From AR5 sp041499965 (lineage in GTDB: Bacteria > Methylomirabilota > Methylomirabilia > Rokubacteriales > CSP1-6), in NCBI GenBank assembly GCA_041499965.1, contig JBGQLG010000007.1:1-64000 (forward strand): a DNA stretch of 64,000 nucleotides, written 5' to 3'. The first letter of the stretch is position 1; every line of letters begins with the position of its first letter. The notes under the pieces are model-generated. The model did no database searches. It saw only the letters and a list, made by a program, of their open reading frames with translations, and had not been told where the DNA came from. The position numbers and the translations under genes were made by a program. Shown here piece by piece: positions 1 to 7,979 of the stretch.

Positions 1-430
1 CGGACGCCACCATGACGGCCCACAGCATCTCGACCGGCTGCGGATGGAGCAGGCGGTGGATCGCCTCGTAGGAGGCGACGACGGCGCTGGCCGTGATCGT
101 GACGATGATCGCCAGGCCGGCCAGGTCCTCGACGCGGCCCAGCCCGTAGGTGAACCGGCGGGTGGCGCGTCTCTTCGCCAGCAGGAACGCGATGCCGAGC
201 GGGATCGCCGTCGCGGCGTCCGCGAAGTTGTGGATCGTGTCGGCGAGCAGGCCGACGCTGCCGGACACGGCAAACACGCCGACCTGGATCAGGGCGGTCG
301 CCATGAGGCCGACGAAGGACCACTTCAGCGCCCACAGGCCCCGGTCGGTCGAGGCGATCGACGGATCGACCACGCCGTGCGTGTGCCCGTGCTCGTGGCC
401 CCCGTGCTCGTGTCGATGGCCCTGCGTCAT
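1..430 (-). CDS. Cation diffusion facilitator (heavy-metal efflux), N-terminal part
   Basis: The gene runs off the left edge, so only about 143 N-terminal residues are visible. The start has a His-rich segment (GHRHEHGGHEHGHTHG, residues 4-19), typical of the metal-gathering tail of CDF transporters. A first membrane helix follows, then the family signature SGSVGLLADTIHNFADA with the helix-2 His/Asp metal pair (HNFAD), a short RRATRRFTYG loop (the YG..R.E stretch is conserved in CDFs) and the start of further helices. Such proteins export Zn, Co, Fe or Cd from the cytoplasm in exchange for protons. The ATG at 430 has a GGAGGG site 7 bases upstream. Metal specificity cannot be judged without the rest of the protein. 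Confidence 0.9.
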   Translation of the reverse strand, partial: MTQGHRHEHGGHEHGHTHGVVDPSIASTDRGLWALKWSFVGLMATALIQVGVFAVSGSVGLLADTIHNFADAATAIPLGIAFLLAKRRATRRFTYGLGRVEDLAGLAIIVTITASAVVASYEAIHRLLHPQPVEMLWAVMVAS

Positions 431-521
431 GCCCTGTCCCTCCGTCGATGCGTCACCATGCTCGCGGTACTCTGGGTCAGCGCAGGGAGCCGGTCCTCCC
501 CTCGGCGGTGAGCCGGCGCCC

Positions 522-2018
522 TCAGACGTACCGGCGCTCGGCCTGCCGGATCGCGCGATAGCGGGCGAACGTCCGCCGATCGTCCTCCAGGCCGAGCAGG
601 CTCTTGACGAAGCTGCCGCCGCGGAACGTGTGGGCGAGCATCGGCCGCCAGTGGGTCAGGACGAAGCGCGGGTTCAGCCGGAAGACCGCGCGGATGTGTC
701 GGACCTTCATCCACCGCTCGGCGCGCCAGCGCATGAACTCGATCTCCTCGGCGGGCAGGTGCTCGCTCCGCACCACCGCCGTGGTGCCGTCGTACGCCTC
801 GACGTCGTCGTTCATGATCAGGCCGCGCTCGCGCAGCTCGCGATTCATCGGCGTGCGCGGGTACGGGGTCGGGTGCTGGATGTACGGATAGTCGACCCAG
901 CGGCGGGCGAAGGCCAGGTTGGCCTCGATCGACTCCCGGGTGTCGTCGGGGTTGCCGAGGATGAGGCCACCCACCACGTACAGGCCGTGACGATGCAGGT
1001 GCGCGATCGCCGTCGTCGTCGCGTTGCCGGCCGGCCGGCCGTCGACGCGCAGCGCGTTCTTGGCGCGCGCCTTCAAAAAGCGCAGGTCATCGTCGAGGAT
1101 GTTCTCGATGCCGAGGAAGACGTAGCGGAAGCCGGCCCGCCGCATCAGCGGGGCCAGCGTCGCCCCGTGGCCGGCGATGGCCGAGGTCATCGCCTGGACG
1201 ATGTAGAGGAGATCGTCGAGGCCGGCGTCGACGATGGCCCGGCAGAGGCCCTCGAAGCGCTTGACGTCCAGCGTGATGTTGTCGTCGACCAGGAAGATCG
1301 CCCGGGCCCCGTGATCGCGGGCGTCGCGGATGTCGGCCAGCACGCGCGCGAATTCGTAACGGTGGAAGTTGCGGCCGCGCATCTCGATGATGGAGCAGAA
1401 GCTGCAATCGAAGGTGCAGCCACGCGAGGTCTCGATCACGTCGACCGGGCGCCCGAGGAACGTGTAGCCGCTCAGCACCCGCGCGGCGCGGTTCGGCAGG
1501 CGGATCTCGCCGTCGCCCAGACCCTGCACCGGCCGATCGGGGTTGTGGCGGAAGGCGTCCCCGTCCCGGTACGACAGCCCGGCGATGCCGCTCAGGCCGC
1601 CGCCCTGCTCCAGCGCCCGCACCAGCGCCCGGAACGTCAACTCGCCCTCGCCACGCACGACGAAGTCCACGCCCGAGGTGGGGTCGGTGTAGGCCTCGGC
1701 GGCCAGGCTGGGATCGTAGCCCCCCACCATGATCGGCACGCCCGGCGCCAGCGTCCGCACGAGCTGGACGATGCGCAGCGCCGTCTTGCGCTGGAAGCTC
1801 ATGACCGAGAGGCCGACGAGCTCGGGCCGCCACTCGCGCACGAGGCGCTCGATCGTCGCCCGCACCGCGCGCTGCACGAGGACCAGGTCGGCGACGGCCA
1901 CCCGGTGGTGGGCGTCGACGTTGCCGGCCAGCGAGGTCAGCGCGCCGTTCGGCATCCGGATCCCGACGGTGGGCATGTGCTCGAACGAATCAGGCATCGA
2001 GAGCAGCAGGATGTTCAT
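522..2018 (-). CDS. B12-binding domain radical SAM protein
   Basis: This 498-residue protein has an N-terminal cobalamin-binding-like Rossmann region (residues 1-130, with VGLSVMSF and IMVGGYDPS). A radical SAM core follows: CTFDCSFC gives the cluster cysteines C201, C205 and C208, then come a VDDN strand and a GGLILGNPDDT segment. A C-terminal helical region follows, as in the family with conserved RPxRHxQHP-like ends (here DYPYIQHPTPYPRTPM). Such enzymes often do methylations or rearrangements on lipids or natural products, but the substrate is not evident. The ATG at 2018 has an AGGGGTG site. Neighbours give no pathway, since it lies head to tail with the metal-efflux gene and divergent from small unknown genes. 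Confidence 0.88.
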   Translation of the reverse strand: MNILLLSMPDSFEHMPTVGIRMPNGALTSLAGNVDAHHRVAVADLVLVQRAVRATIERLVREWRPELVGLSVMSFQRKTALRIVQLVRTLAPGVPIMVGGYDPSLAAEAYTDPTSGVDFVVRGEGELTFRALVRALEQGGGLSGIAGLSYRDGDAFRHNPDRPVQGLGDGEIRLPNRAARVLSGYTFLGRPVDVIETSRGCTFDCSFCSIIEMRGRNFHRYEFARVLADIRDARDHGARAIFLVDDNITLDVKRFEGLCRAIVDAGLDDLLYIVQAMTSAIAGHGATLAPLMRRAGFRYVFLGIENILDDDLRFLKARAKNALRVDGRPAGNATTTAIAHLHRHGLYVVGGLILGNPDDTRESIEANLAFARRWVDYPYIQHPTPYPRTPMNRELRERGLIMNDDVEAYDGTTAVVRSEHLPAEEIEFMRWRAERWMKVRHIRAVFRLNPRFVLTHWRPMLAHTFRGGSFVKSLLGLEDDRRTFARYRAIRQAERRYV

Positions 2019-2085
2019 GCGGTGGCACCCCTGACGCAGCGAGCGTAGCAGAAAAAACTTGGGCGAGCGCCCGGAGCCCCGTACC

Positions 2086-2670
2086 GTGGACAGTCAAGAC
2101 GCGATGAAGTGGCTGGGCAGTGCTCTCTCGGTCACCTCGCTGATCCTGGCGCTGGTCTCCTTCTACCTCTCCGCCGCGGCCGGGAAGGAAGTGGCCCGGC
2201 TCGATACGATCAAGACGACCTACGGCCTGTTCACCGACCTGGGTCGCGTCCAGCTCGAGCACCCCTTGATGGCTCACCTGTTCGCGCTGACCGGCCAGAG
2301 CTACGACGCGAACGCCGCCGAGGTCCGCACGGCCACCTCGACCCTGTCCGACCCCGAACGGGCCCGGCTGCGACTGCAGGAGCGCGCCCTGGCGCACCAC
2401 ATCTTCACCGTGTACGAGGAAACGTACTATCTGTGGCGCGAGGCCCAGACGAGTGAGCCACGCCGGCGGGAGATCCTGCTCGGCGACCTGACGTTCCTCA
2501 GCTCGCTGCTGTGCGACAACCCGCGGCTGTTCTGGTACTGGGGCACGAAGGGCGCCAAGCTGGGCCAGGGATTCGCCCGCGAGGTCCGCGACTACTACGG
2601 CGTGAACGTGCTGAAGGAATGTCCCACGCAGGGCGACGCGGATGGACCCTTCCGTCCGAGGCGAGGGTAG
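2086..2670 (+). CDS. Unknown protein with one N-terminal membrane helix
   Basis: I do not recognise this family. After the start there is one hydrophobic helix (about MKWLGSALSVTSLILALVSF), then a mostly helical, soluble, charged domain rich in Trp, Tyr and Arg (for example HHIFTVYEETYYLWREAQ and PRLFWYWGTKG). It resembles the membrane-anchored, four-helix hypothetical proteins common in soil bacteria. Three in-frame starts are possible: TTG 2059, GTG 2086 (GGAG about 10 bases upstream) and ATG 2104. I chose GTG 2086 on the ribosome-binding site, though ATG 2104 would place the helix at the very start. It is followed 4 bases later by the next small gene, so the two are probably cotranscribed. 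Confidence 0.6.
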   Translation: MDSQDAMKWLGSALSVTSLILALVSFYLSAAAGKEVARLDTIKTTYGLFTDLGRVQLEHPLMAHLFALTGQSYDANAAEVRTATSTLSDPERARLRLQERALAHHIFTVYEETYYLWREAQTSEPRRREILLGDLTFLSSLLCDNPRLFWYWGTKGAKLGQGFAREVRDYYGVNVLKECPTQGDADGPFRPRRG

Positions 2671-2674
2671 GCGA

Positions 2675-3037
2675 ATGAAGCGACCGCGGCACGTGCTCAC
2701 CGGAGTGACCGCCTCGCTGTTCGTCGCCGGCCTGCTGTCGCCGGGTCCGGTTCCCGGCCAGCCGCCGGCGACACGGCCGGCGGAGGACACGGGCCAGGCG
2801 AAGGCCGCTCCCGCGGTCCTCGCGGCCGCCGACACGATGTACGCCTGGCTCGACGGGACGGTGTTCGAGCACGCAAAGACGCGGGAGGATGTCGTGAAGC
2901 AGTTCCCCGCCATGCCCCCGACCCTGATCGAGCAGGCGCTCGCCCGGCTGATCTACGACGGTCGAATCAGACAGCGGGGCGACGGGAGCGCCGCCAATCC
3001 GTACCGCTACTACGACAGGACCTCCAGCGGCGGCTGA
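2675..3037 (+). CDS. Small secreted protein, unknown function
   Basis: This 120-residue protein starts at ATG 2675, with GAGGGT about 8 bases upstream. A signal peptide is clear (Lys/Arg start, hydrophobic GVTASLFVAGLL, small residues before GQPP). After a Pro/Thr-rich linker comes a compact helical region. Its segments TREDVVKQFP, LIEQALARLIYDGRI and NPYRYYDR look like a winged-helix fold, but in an exported protein, which is odd. I cannot name the family. It follows the membrane-anchored unknown gene by 4 bases and precedes the damaged ATP-grasp gene. An alternative start at 2642 would remove the signal peptide and looks wrong. Confidence 0.55.
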   Translation: MKRPRHVLTGVTASLFVAGLLSPGPVPGQPPATRPAEDTGQAKAAPAVLAAADTMYAWLDGTVFEHAKTREDVVKQFPAMPPTLIEQALARLIYDGRIRQRGDGSAANPYRYYDRTSSGG

Positions 3038-3158
3038 GCGGCTCGGCGCGGGACCGACGCGCGCCTACCGGCGGGCGCGGGAGCGGTTCTTCGCGCGTCA
3101 TGGCGCCCGGTGGCCCGGGACACTGGCCGACGCCTTCGACATCCTGCCGCCCCGCGCG

Positions 3159-4469
3159 ATGGCTCCGGAGGACATCGACGCCATCGTGACGGCCGCCTGC
3201 GCCGTCGCCGCCGTCTATCGGCGCGTCGCGTCGCTCCTGCGCCGAACCTCCGACGAGGCGCTCCGCGGCCTGGGGGTGCCGGGGCACCTGCTGGCCGGCA
3301 CGCGGACCATCATGCCGGGCCTGGCCGACTGTGTGCTCGGACGCTTCGATCTCGTCCGCACGCCGCAGGGCTACCGGATGCTGGAGCTCAACGCCGACAA
3401 CCCGGGCTTGCTGGTCGAGACGTTCTCGGTCAACGCCGAGGTCTGCCGCGAGACCCAGGCCCGGGATCCCAACGAGGGCGGCGAGCGCATCCTGGCCCGG
3501 CGGCTCACCGCCGCCGTGGCCGCCGCGGCCCGTCACGTCGGCAAGCGGAGCCTCGACGAGGCCAGGGTCGTGACGGCCTCCCACGGCGCGTATCCGCGCG
3601 ACCGGGGTATCGCGACGTACCTCGCGCAGCTCCTCGAGGGATGCCGGGCGCGCTACCATCCCCTCCAGTCGCTGCAGATCGATGCCGAGGGGCTCTACGA
3701 CCCGGCCGGCGATCGGATCGACGTCCTGTATCGGGTGTTCCCGCTGCAGTTCGTGCGCAACGAGCTGTTCGCGCCCCGGGGCGCCAGGATCGACCCGGAA
3801 ATGGGCGGGCTCCTGCTCCGGCTCGTCGCCGACGGCCGGCTGGCTCTGATCAATCCTCCGGCGGCGTTCCGGCTCGAGAGCAAGGCGCTGCAGGCGGTCA
3901 TCTGGAACCTCTTCGAGACCCGCCAGTACTTCAGCGACGAGGAGCTCGAGGCGATCGGGCGTTACATGCTGCCGACGTACCTGGTCCGGCCGGCCGGCGG
4001 CACCGCGTACGTGACCAAGCCGGCCTACGGGGGGACGGGCGACACGGTGTCGATCACGGGCCCGCGGGGCAGGGTCATCGGCCGGCCGGCGGCCACGACG
4101 TACGCGGATCACGTCATGGTCTACCAGCAGTACGTGCCGGTGGCGGCCCAGCCCATGATGACCGAGTACGGGCGGCGGCGGCTGCATCCCGTGGCGTCGT
4201 GCTTCGTCGTCGACGGCGAGGCCATGGGGATCGGCCTGCGCGCGGGCGCGGCCATCACGGACGAATCGGCGTGGGTGGTTCCACTCGTGGTCGGCAGTTG
4301 CACCCCTGGTGCGGCTCACGTAGCATCCGGTTCACCGCCACCCGAGCGGCGTCAGAAGTCAGAAGGAGGACATGCATGCCGCCCACCAAGCTGGCCCACG
4401 TCGTCTATCAGACCAACCGGATGGCGGAGATGCGTGACTGGTACGCGACCGTCCTCGGCGGTCACGTGA
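3159..4469 (+). CDS. Glutathionylspermidine-synthase-like ATP-grasp protein, ends irregular
   Basis: The body resembles the circularly permuted ATP-grasp domain of the glutathionylspermidine synthase family: MLELNADNPGLLVETFSVN resembles the family NADTPT..VE motif, then come KPAYGGTGDTV (ATP-binding lysine and glycine loop) and ITDESAWVVP at the end. Such enzymes ligate an amine to a carboxylate using ATP. Two things are odd. Coding-like sequence in the same frame continues upstream of ATG 3159 to about 3063 (AYRRARERFFARHG, then TLADAFDILPPRAM), but no ATG, GTG or TTG exists in that frame back to the stop at 2949. Also, the family-like part ends near 4290 while the frame continues 94 bases into the next gene. 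Start loss or a frameshift is likely. The substrate is unknown. Confidence 0.6.
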   Translation: MAPEDIDAIVTAACAVAAVYRRVASLLRRTSDEALRGLGVPGHLLAGTRTIMPGLADCVLGRFDLVRTPQGYRMLELNADNPGLLVETFSVNAEVCRETQARDPNEGGERILARRLTAAVAAAARHVGKRSLDEARVVTASHGAYPRDRGIATYLAQLLEGCRARYHPLQSLQIDAEGLYDPAGDRIDVLYRVFPLQFVRNELFAPRGARIDPEMGGLLLRLVADGRLALINPPAAFRLESKALQAVIWNLFETRQYFSDEELEAIGRYMLPTYLVRPAGGTAYVTKPAYGGTGDTVSITGPRGRVIGRPAATTYADHVMVYQQYVPVAAQPMMTEYGRRRLHPVASCFVVDGEAMGIGLRAGAAITDESAWVVPLVVGSCTPGAAHVASGSPPPERRQKSEGGHACRPPSWPTSSIRPTGWRRCVTGTRPSSAVT

Positions 4470-4921
4470 TCTACGAGAACCCGCATCTCTGCTTCGTCAC
4501 CTACGACGACGAGCATCACCGCGTGGCCTTCGTCGACTTCGGTCCACTGGCGCCGCGCGACCCCGCGGCGGGGGGCGAGCTGGGCCCCAAGCCCGTGGAG
4601 CAGGCGGGCCTGCACCACGTCGCCTTCACGTTCGCCTCGATGGGCGAGCTCCTCGACAATTACGTCCGCCTCCGCGATCGGGGCATTCGCCCGTTCTTCT
4701 GCGTGAACCACGGCCCCACGACGTCGATGTACTACCGCGACCCCGACGGCAACCGTGTCGAGCTGCAGATCGACAACTTCGCCACGGCCGAGGAGGGGCA
4801 GGCCTGGATGCACTCCCCGGCGTTCGACGACAACCCGATCGGCGTCGAGTACGATCCCGATCAGCTGGTGAGCCGGTTCCGCGCCGGTGTGCCGGTGGCC
4901 GAGCTGGTCATTCGCGGCTAG
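4376..4921 (+). CDS. VOC-family (glyoxalase/extradiol dioxygenase-like) protein
   Basis: This 181-residue protein has two beta-alpha-beta-beta-beta modules of the vicinal oxygen chelate fold. Candidate metal ligands are H8 (KLAHVVY), H80 or H81 (GLHHVAF) and E129 (GNRVELQ), the pattern of ring-cleaving dioxygenases such as biphenyl-2,3-diol dioxygenase. The DPDGNRVELQ ending is typical. An active enzyme would open a catechol-like ring or act on a related chelating substrate in the cytoplasm, but the true substrate is unknown. The ATG at 4376 has a strong AAGGAGG site 7 bases upstream. The previous ATP-grasp frame overlaps its first 94 bases. The DUF3500 gene begins 8 bases after its stop. Confidence 0.88.
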   Translation: MPPTKLAHVVYQTNRMAEMRDWYATVLGGHVIYENPHLCFVTYDDEHHRVAFVDFGPLAPRDPAAGGELGPKPVEQAGLHHVAFTFASMGELLDNYVRLRDRGIRPFFCVNHGPTTSMYYRDPDGNRVELQIDNFATAEEGQAWMHSPAFDDNPIGVEYDPDQLVSRFRAGVPVAELVIRG

Positions 4922-4929
4922 CGGCGACC

Positions 4930-6108
4930 ATGCCGCCCGGCCTCCGACTGCGACAGCGGGCCGCCGTCTCCGGGCGCGCCCGCGCCGCCGAGCTGCCGCC
5001 GAACCTGCAGCGCTACGCCGACACCGGCGAGGCGCTGATCGCCGAGCCCTTCCGCGGCGTCACCGCGAACGGCACCGCCGTCGCCGGCCTCTTCCCGCTC
5101 CAGCCGACCGGCATCTCCACGCGCCCCCTCCTGCACGCGGCCGAGGCCTTCCTGGCCGCGCTCGGCGATGCGCAGCGGGCGCGCGTGTGTTTCGAGCTCG
5201 AGGCCGACGCCTGGCGCCGCTGGAGCAACATCCATCCGTTCGTCATGCGGCACGGCGTCGCCCTCGACGAGCTGACGCCCGCCCAGCGCGAGCCGGCGCT
5301 GGCGCTCCTGCGTGAGAGCCTGAGCGCGGCGGGCTGGCGGACCGCCCGCGACGTCATGCGCCTGAACGAGCTCGTGCGCACGCTCACCGGCAGCGATGCG
5401 GAGTACGGTGAGTGGCTCTACTGGCTCAGCGTGATGGGCACGCCGTCGCCCGACGCGCCGTGGGGCTGGCAGCTCGACGGCCACCACCTGATCGTCAACT
5501 GCTTCGTCCTCGGCGATCAGGTCGTCATGACGCCGATGTTCATGGGCTCGGAGCCGGTGGCGGCCGAGACCGGACCGTACGCCGGCACGCGGGTGTTCGA
5601 GGCGGAGGAGCGGCAGGGACTGGCGCTCGTGCGCGCGCTCACGACGGAGCAGCGGCGGCGGGCCATCCTGAGCGGCGAGCTGCCCGGCGAGGTCTTCACC
5701 GCGGCCTTCCGCGACAACGTCGAGCTGACGTACGAGGGCCTCCGCTTCGGGGACCTGTCGAGCGCCCAGCAGCGGCTGCTGCTCGAGGTCCTCGAGACCT
5801 ACGTCGGCCGTATCCGCCCCGGCCACGCCGGGGTCAGGCTGGATGAGGCCAACACGCATCTGGCCGACACGTGCTTCGCGTGGATGGGCGGCCTCGACGA
5901 GGACAGCGCGTTCTACTACCGGCTGCATAGCCCGGTGATCCTGATCGAGTTCGATCACCAGCGCGGGATCGTCTTCGACAACGACGCGCCGTCGCGCCAC
6001 CACATCCACACGGTCGTGCGCACGCCCAACGGCAACGACTACGGCCGCGACCTCCTCCGCCAGCACCACGCGCGCTTCGACCACACGCGCGCCGACCACC
6101 GCCACTGA
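4930..6108 (+). CDS. DUF3500 family protein
   Basis: This 392-residue protein has the features I associate with DUF3500. Its segments include WSNIHPFVMRHG, a central WGWQLDGHHLIVNCFVLGDQVVMTP, MFMGSEP, a ..YYRLHSPVILIEFDHQ strand and a C-terminal HHIHTVVRTPNGNDYG with conserved His. The His-rich ends suggest metal binding, but no reaction is established for the family. There is no signal peptide in this version; many relatives have one. It lies 8 bases downstream of the VOC gene on the same strand, so the two may share a catabolic role. It converges on the anti-sigma-like gene. Confidence 0.85.
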   Translation: MPPGLRLRQRAAVSGRARAAELPPNLQRYADTGEALIAEPFRGVTANGTAVAGLFPLQPTGISTRPLLHAAEAFLAALGDAQRARVCFELEADAWRRWSNIHPFVMRHGVALDELTPAQREPALALLRESLSAAGWRTARDVMRLNELVRTLTGSDAEYGEWLYWLSVMGTPSPDAPWGWQLDGHHLIVNCFVLGDQVVMTPMFMGSEPVAAETGPYAGTRVFEAEERQGLALVRALTTEQRRRAILSGELPGEVFTAAFRDNVELTYEGLRFGDLSSAQQRLLLEVLETYVGRIRPGHAGVRLDEANTHLADTCFAWMGGLDEDSAFYYRLHSPVILIEFDHQRGIVFDNDAPSRHHIHTVVRTPNGNDYGRDLLRQHHARFDHTRADHRH

Positions 6109-6121
6109 CGGCGCGCCCGCT

Positions 6122-6370
6122 TCAGCTCGTCCCGCGGATCCGCTCGGCCAGGAAGGTCGTGAGACGGCGGCGCAGCTCGGCCGGCATCTCGCTACGGCCG
6201 GCCTGGCCGACCGTCGTCACCGTCCGCCGGTAGGTGGCCAGGTAGGCGCGGCACGGCTCGCACAACTCGAGATGGGCCTCGAGCCGGGCGACGATCTCGG
6301 CGTCGAGCGTGCGATCGACGTACTCCAGCAGCACGGTGATCACGTCCTGGCAGGTCATCGACGCGCTCAT
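6122..6370 (-). CDS. Zinc-finger anti-sigma-like protein (zf-HC2)
   Basis: This 82-residue protein has the HxxxCxxC zinc motif (H33, C37, C40 in HLELCEPC) plus C7 in MTCQDV, the layout of the zinc anti-sigma domain. It has no membrane helix, so it would be a soluble redox- or metal-sensing anti-sigma like those of the RsrA/ChrR group. No sigma factor gene lies beside it, which is unusual. It begins 4 bases after the NDH-2 gene and is the last gene of a run starting at the bufferin precursor, so its target may control this locus. The ATG at 6370 is used here; ATG 6358 is an alternative. Confidence 0.8.
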   Translation of the reverse strand: MSASMTCQDVITVLLEYVDRTLDAEIVARLEAHLELCEPCRAYLATYRRTVTTVGQAGRSEMPAELRRRLTTFLAERIRGTS

Positions 6371-6374
6371 CGCC

Positions 6375-7979
6375 TCACGCGTTCCTCGACGCGATGAGCT
6401 GCTCGACGAAGCCCTTCAGCGGCGGCAGCGTCGCGAACATCGCCTGGAAGGCCTCGCGGTCCACGGCCAGGACGTTGGTCGCCGAGATCGCCCGCACCGT
6501 GGCCGAGCGCGCCATGTCGCTGACCAGCGCGATCTCGCCGAAGCACTCGCCCAGGCCGAGCCGGCGCACCGGCTGCTCGCCCCGGCCGGGGACGGTCTTG
6601 AGCACCTCGACCTCGCCCTCGGTGATCACGTAGAGCCAGTCGCCGCGGTCGCCCTCGCGGAAGATCACCTGGCCGGGCTCGAAGTACTCGCGGCGCACGC
6701 CCAGGGCCCGGTCGGTCTTGAGCTGCACGATGTCGGGCGGCAGGATCAGGTCCAGCGTCCAGTCGGTCGCCACCCGGATCTTGCGGTCGAGGCCGGGCAG
6801 CTTCATGAGGTAGATCGTCCGCCACAGCCACCAGGCCAGGAAGCCGGAGAGCTTGATGCCGAAGATCTCCGCGACCGCCGAGCGGCGGCCGAGCGCGCCC
6901 ATCTTGCCGAGCGCGGTGAACATGAACGCCTTCTTCTCCGTCCCCTTGAGCGCCGCGACGATGTTGCGGGCGGCACCGACCGCCTCCCGCGTCGCGTGCT
7001 GGGCCGTCGGCGGGCAGAAGTCGCCGGTCTTGGCGTCGCGAATCGCCGCGCAGTCGCCCACCGCCCACAGCCCCGGGTACTCCGCCACCTCGAGGTTGGC
7101 GTCGACCAGGATCCGCCCGCGCTCCTTCTTCACCGGCAGCATGGCGACCAGCGGGTTGGGACCGGACGGCACCGTGCTCACCAGGGTCCGGGTGGCGATG
7201 CGGCCGCCGCCGTCCAGCAGCGCCATGTCCACCGTGGCGCCGGTCAGACGCGTATTGAACCGGATCTCCACGCCGCGCTTCATCAGCAGCGTCTGGGCGA
7301 ACTCGGCCAGCGACTTCGGCAGCTCGGGCAGGATGAGGCCGCCGGCGTGCAGCAGCACGACGCGGATCTCGTCGGGGCGGACGTTGCGAAAGCTCCGGGC
7401 GGCGGCGCGCACGAAGTCGTTCAGCTCGGCCACCGCCTCCACGCCCGAGAAGCCGCCGCCGGCCACCACGAAGGTGAGCAGGGCGCGCCGCAGCTCGCGG
7501 TCCTGCTCGATGTCGGCCTCCTCCAGCGTGTGGATGATCCGGTTGCGCAGGGTCAACGCGTCGCCCAGGTACTTGAAGGGCAGCGCGTACTCGGCCAGGC
7601 CGGGGGAGCCGGCGAACGAGGTCACGTTGCCGAGCGCCACCACCAGGTGGTCGAAGTGCAGGTGGTGCGCGCGGCTGCCGAAGCCGGCCGTCGACTGCAC
7701 GCTGCGGTGGTTGAGGTCGATCGACTCGATCGTGCGCGTGTAGAGGTTGGTGTTGGGGCACAGCCGGCGGATCGGCGTGATCACGTCGAGCATGCCGATG
7801 CTGCCCGAGATCACCTCGGGGAGCATCGGCTGGAAGACGATGTAGTTCTCGCGGCTGACCAGGCCCAGCTCCACCTCGCCCCGGCGGATCTCGGCCTTGA
7901 GCATCTTCTCGAGCGTGAGGGCCGTGTAGACCCCGCCGAAACCGCCGCCGAGAATGAGGATGCGCGTGGGCTGGCTCAT
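6375..7979 (-). CDS. ndh: Type II NADH dehydrogenase fused to a cyclic-nucleotide-binding domain
   Basis: This 534-residue protein joins two domains. Residues 1 to about 400 are an NDH-2 flavoprotein: the FAD dinucleotide fold ILGGGFGGVYTA (residues 9-20), the NAD fold VVAGGGFSGVEAV (171-183), and AVGDCAAIRD and TAQHATREA near the FAD tail. NDH-2 passes electrons from NADH to quinone at the inner face of the membrane without pumping protons. Residues 417-534 form a CAP-type domain whose phosphate-binding cassette GEIALVSDMARSATV keeps the key Glu (E482) and Arg (R491), so it should bind cAMP or cGMP. Its ATG overlaps the stop of the upstream cyclase gene (ATGA). Allosteric control of respiration by that cyclase is my inference. 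Confidence 0.92.
   Translation of the reverse strand: MSQPTRILILGGGFGGVYTALTLEKMLKAEIRRGEVELGLVSRENYIVFQPMLPEVISGSIGMLDVITPIRRLCPNTNLYTRTIESIDLNHRSVQSTAGFGSRAHHLHFDHLVVALGNVTSFAGSPGLAEYALPFKYLGDALTLRNRIIHTLEEADIEQDRELRRALLTFVVAGGGFSGVEAVAELNDFVRAAARSFRNVRPDEIRVVLLHAGGLILPELPKSLAEFAQTLLMKRGVEIRFNTRLTGATVDMALLDGGGRIATRTLVSTVPSGPNPLVAMLPVKKERGRILVDANLEVAEYPGLWAVGDCAAIRDAKTGDFCPPTAQHATREAVGAARNIVAALKGTEKKAFMFTALGKMGALGRRSAVAEIFGIKLSGFLAWWLWRTIYLMKLPGLDRKIRVATDWTLDLILPPDIVQLKTDRALGVRREYFEPGQVIFREGDRGDWLYVITEGEVEVLKTVPGRGEQPVRRLGLGECFGEIALVSDMARSATVRAISATNVLAVDREAFQAMFATLPPLKGFVEQLIASRNA

Noticed and set aside
150..2048. 632-residue plus-strand frame over the radical SAM gene
   Set aside because: Exact shadow of the 522-2018 gene and the CDF gene; low-complexity Arg/Ala/His protein with no domain.
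4930..6108. DUF3500 and VOC genes as part of the bufferin locus
   Set aside because: They are on the opposite strand and converge on the anti-sigma gene; no known bufferin operon has them.
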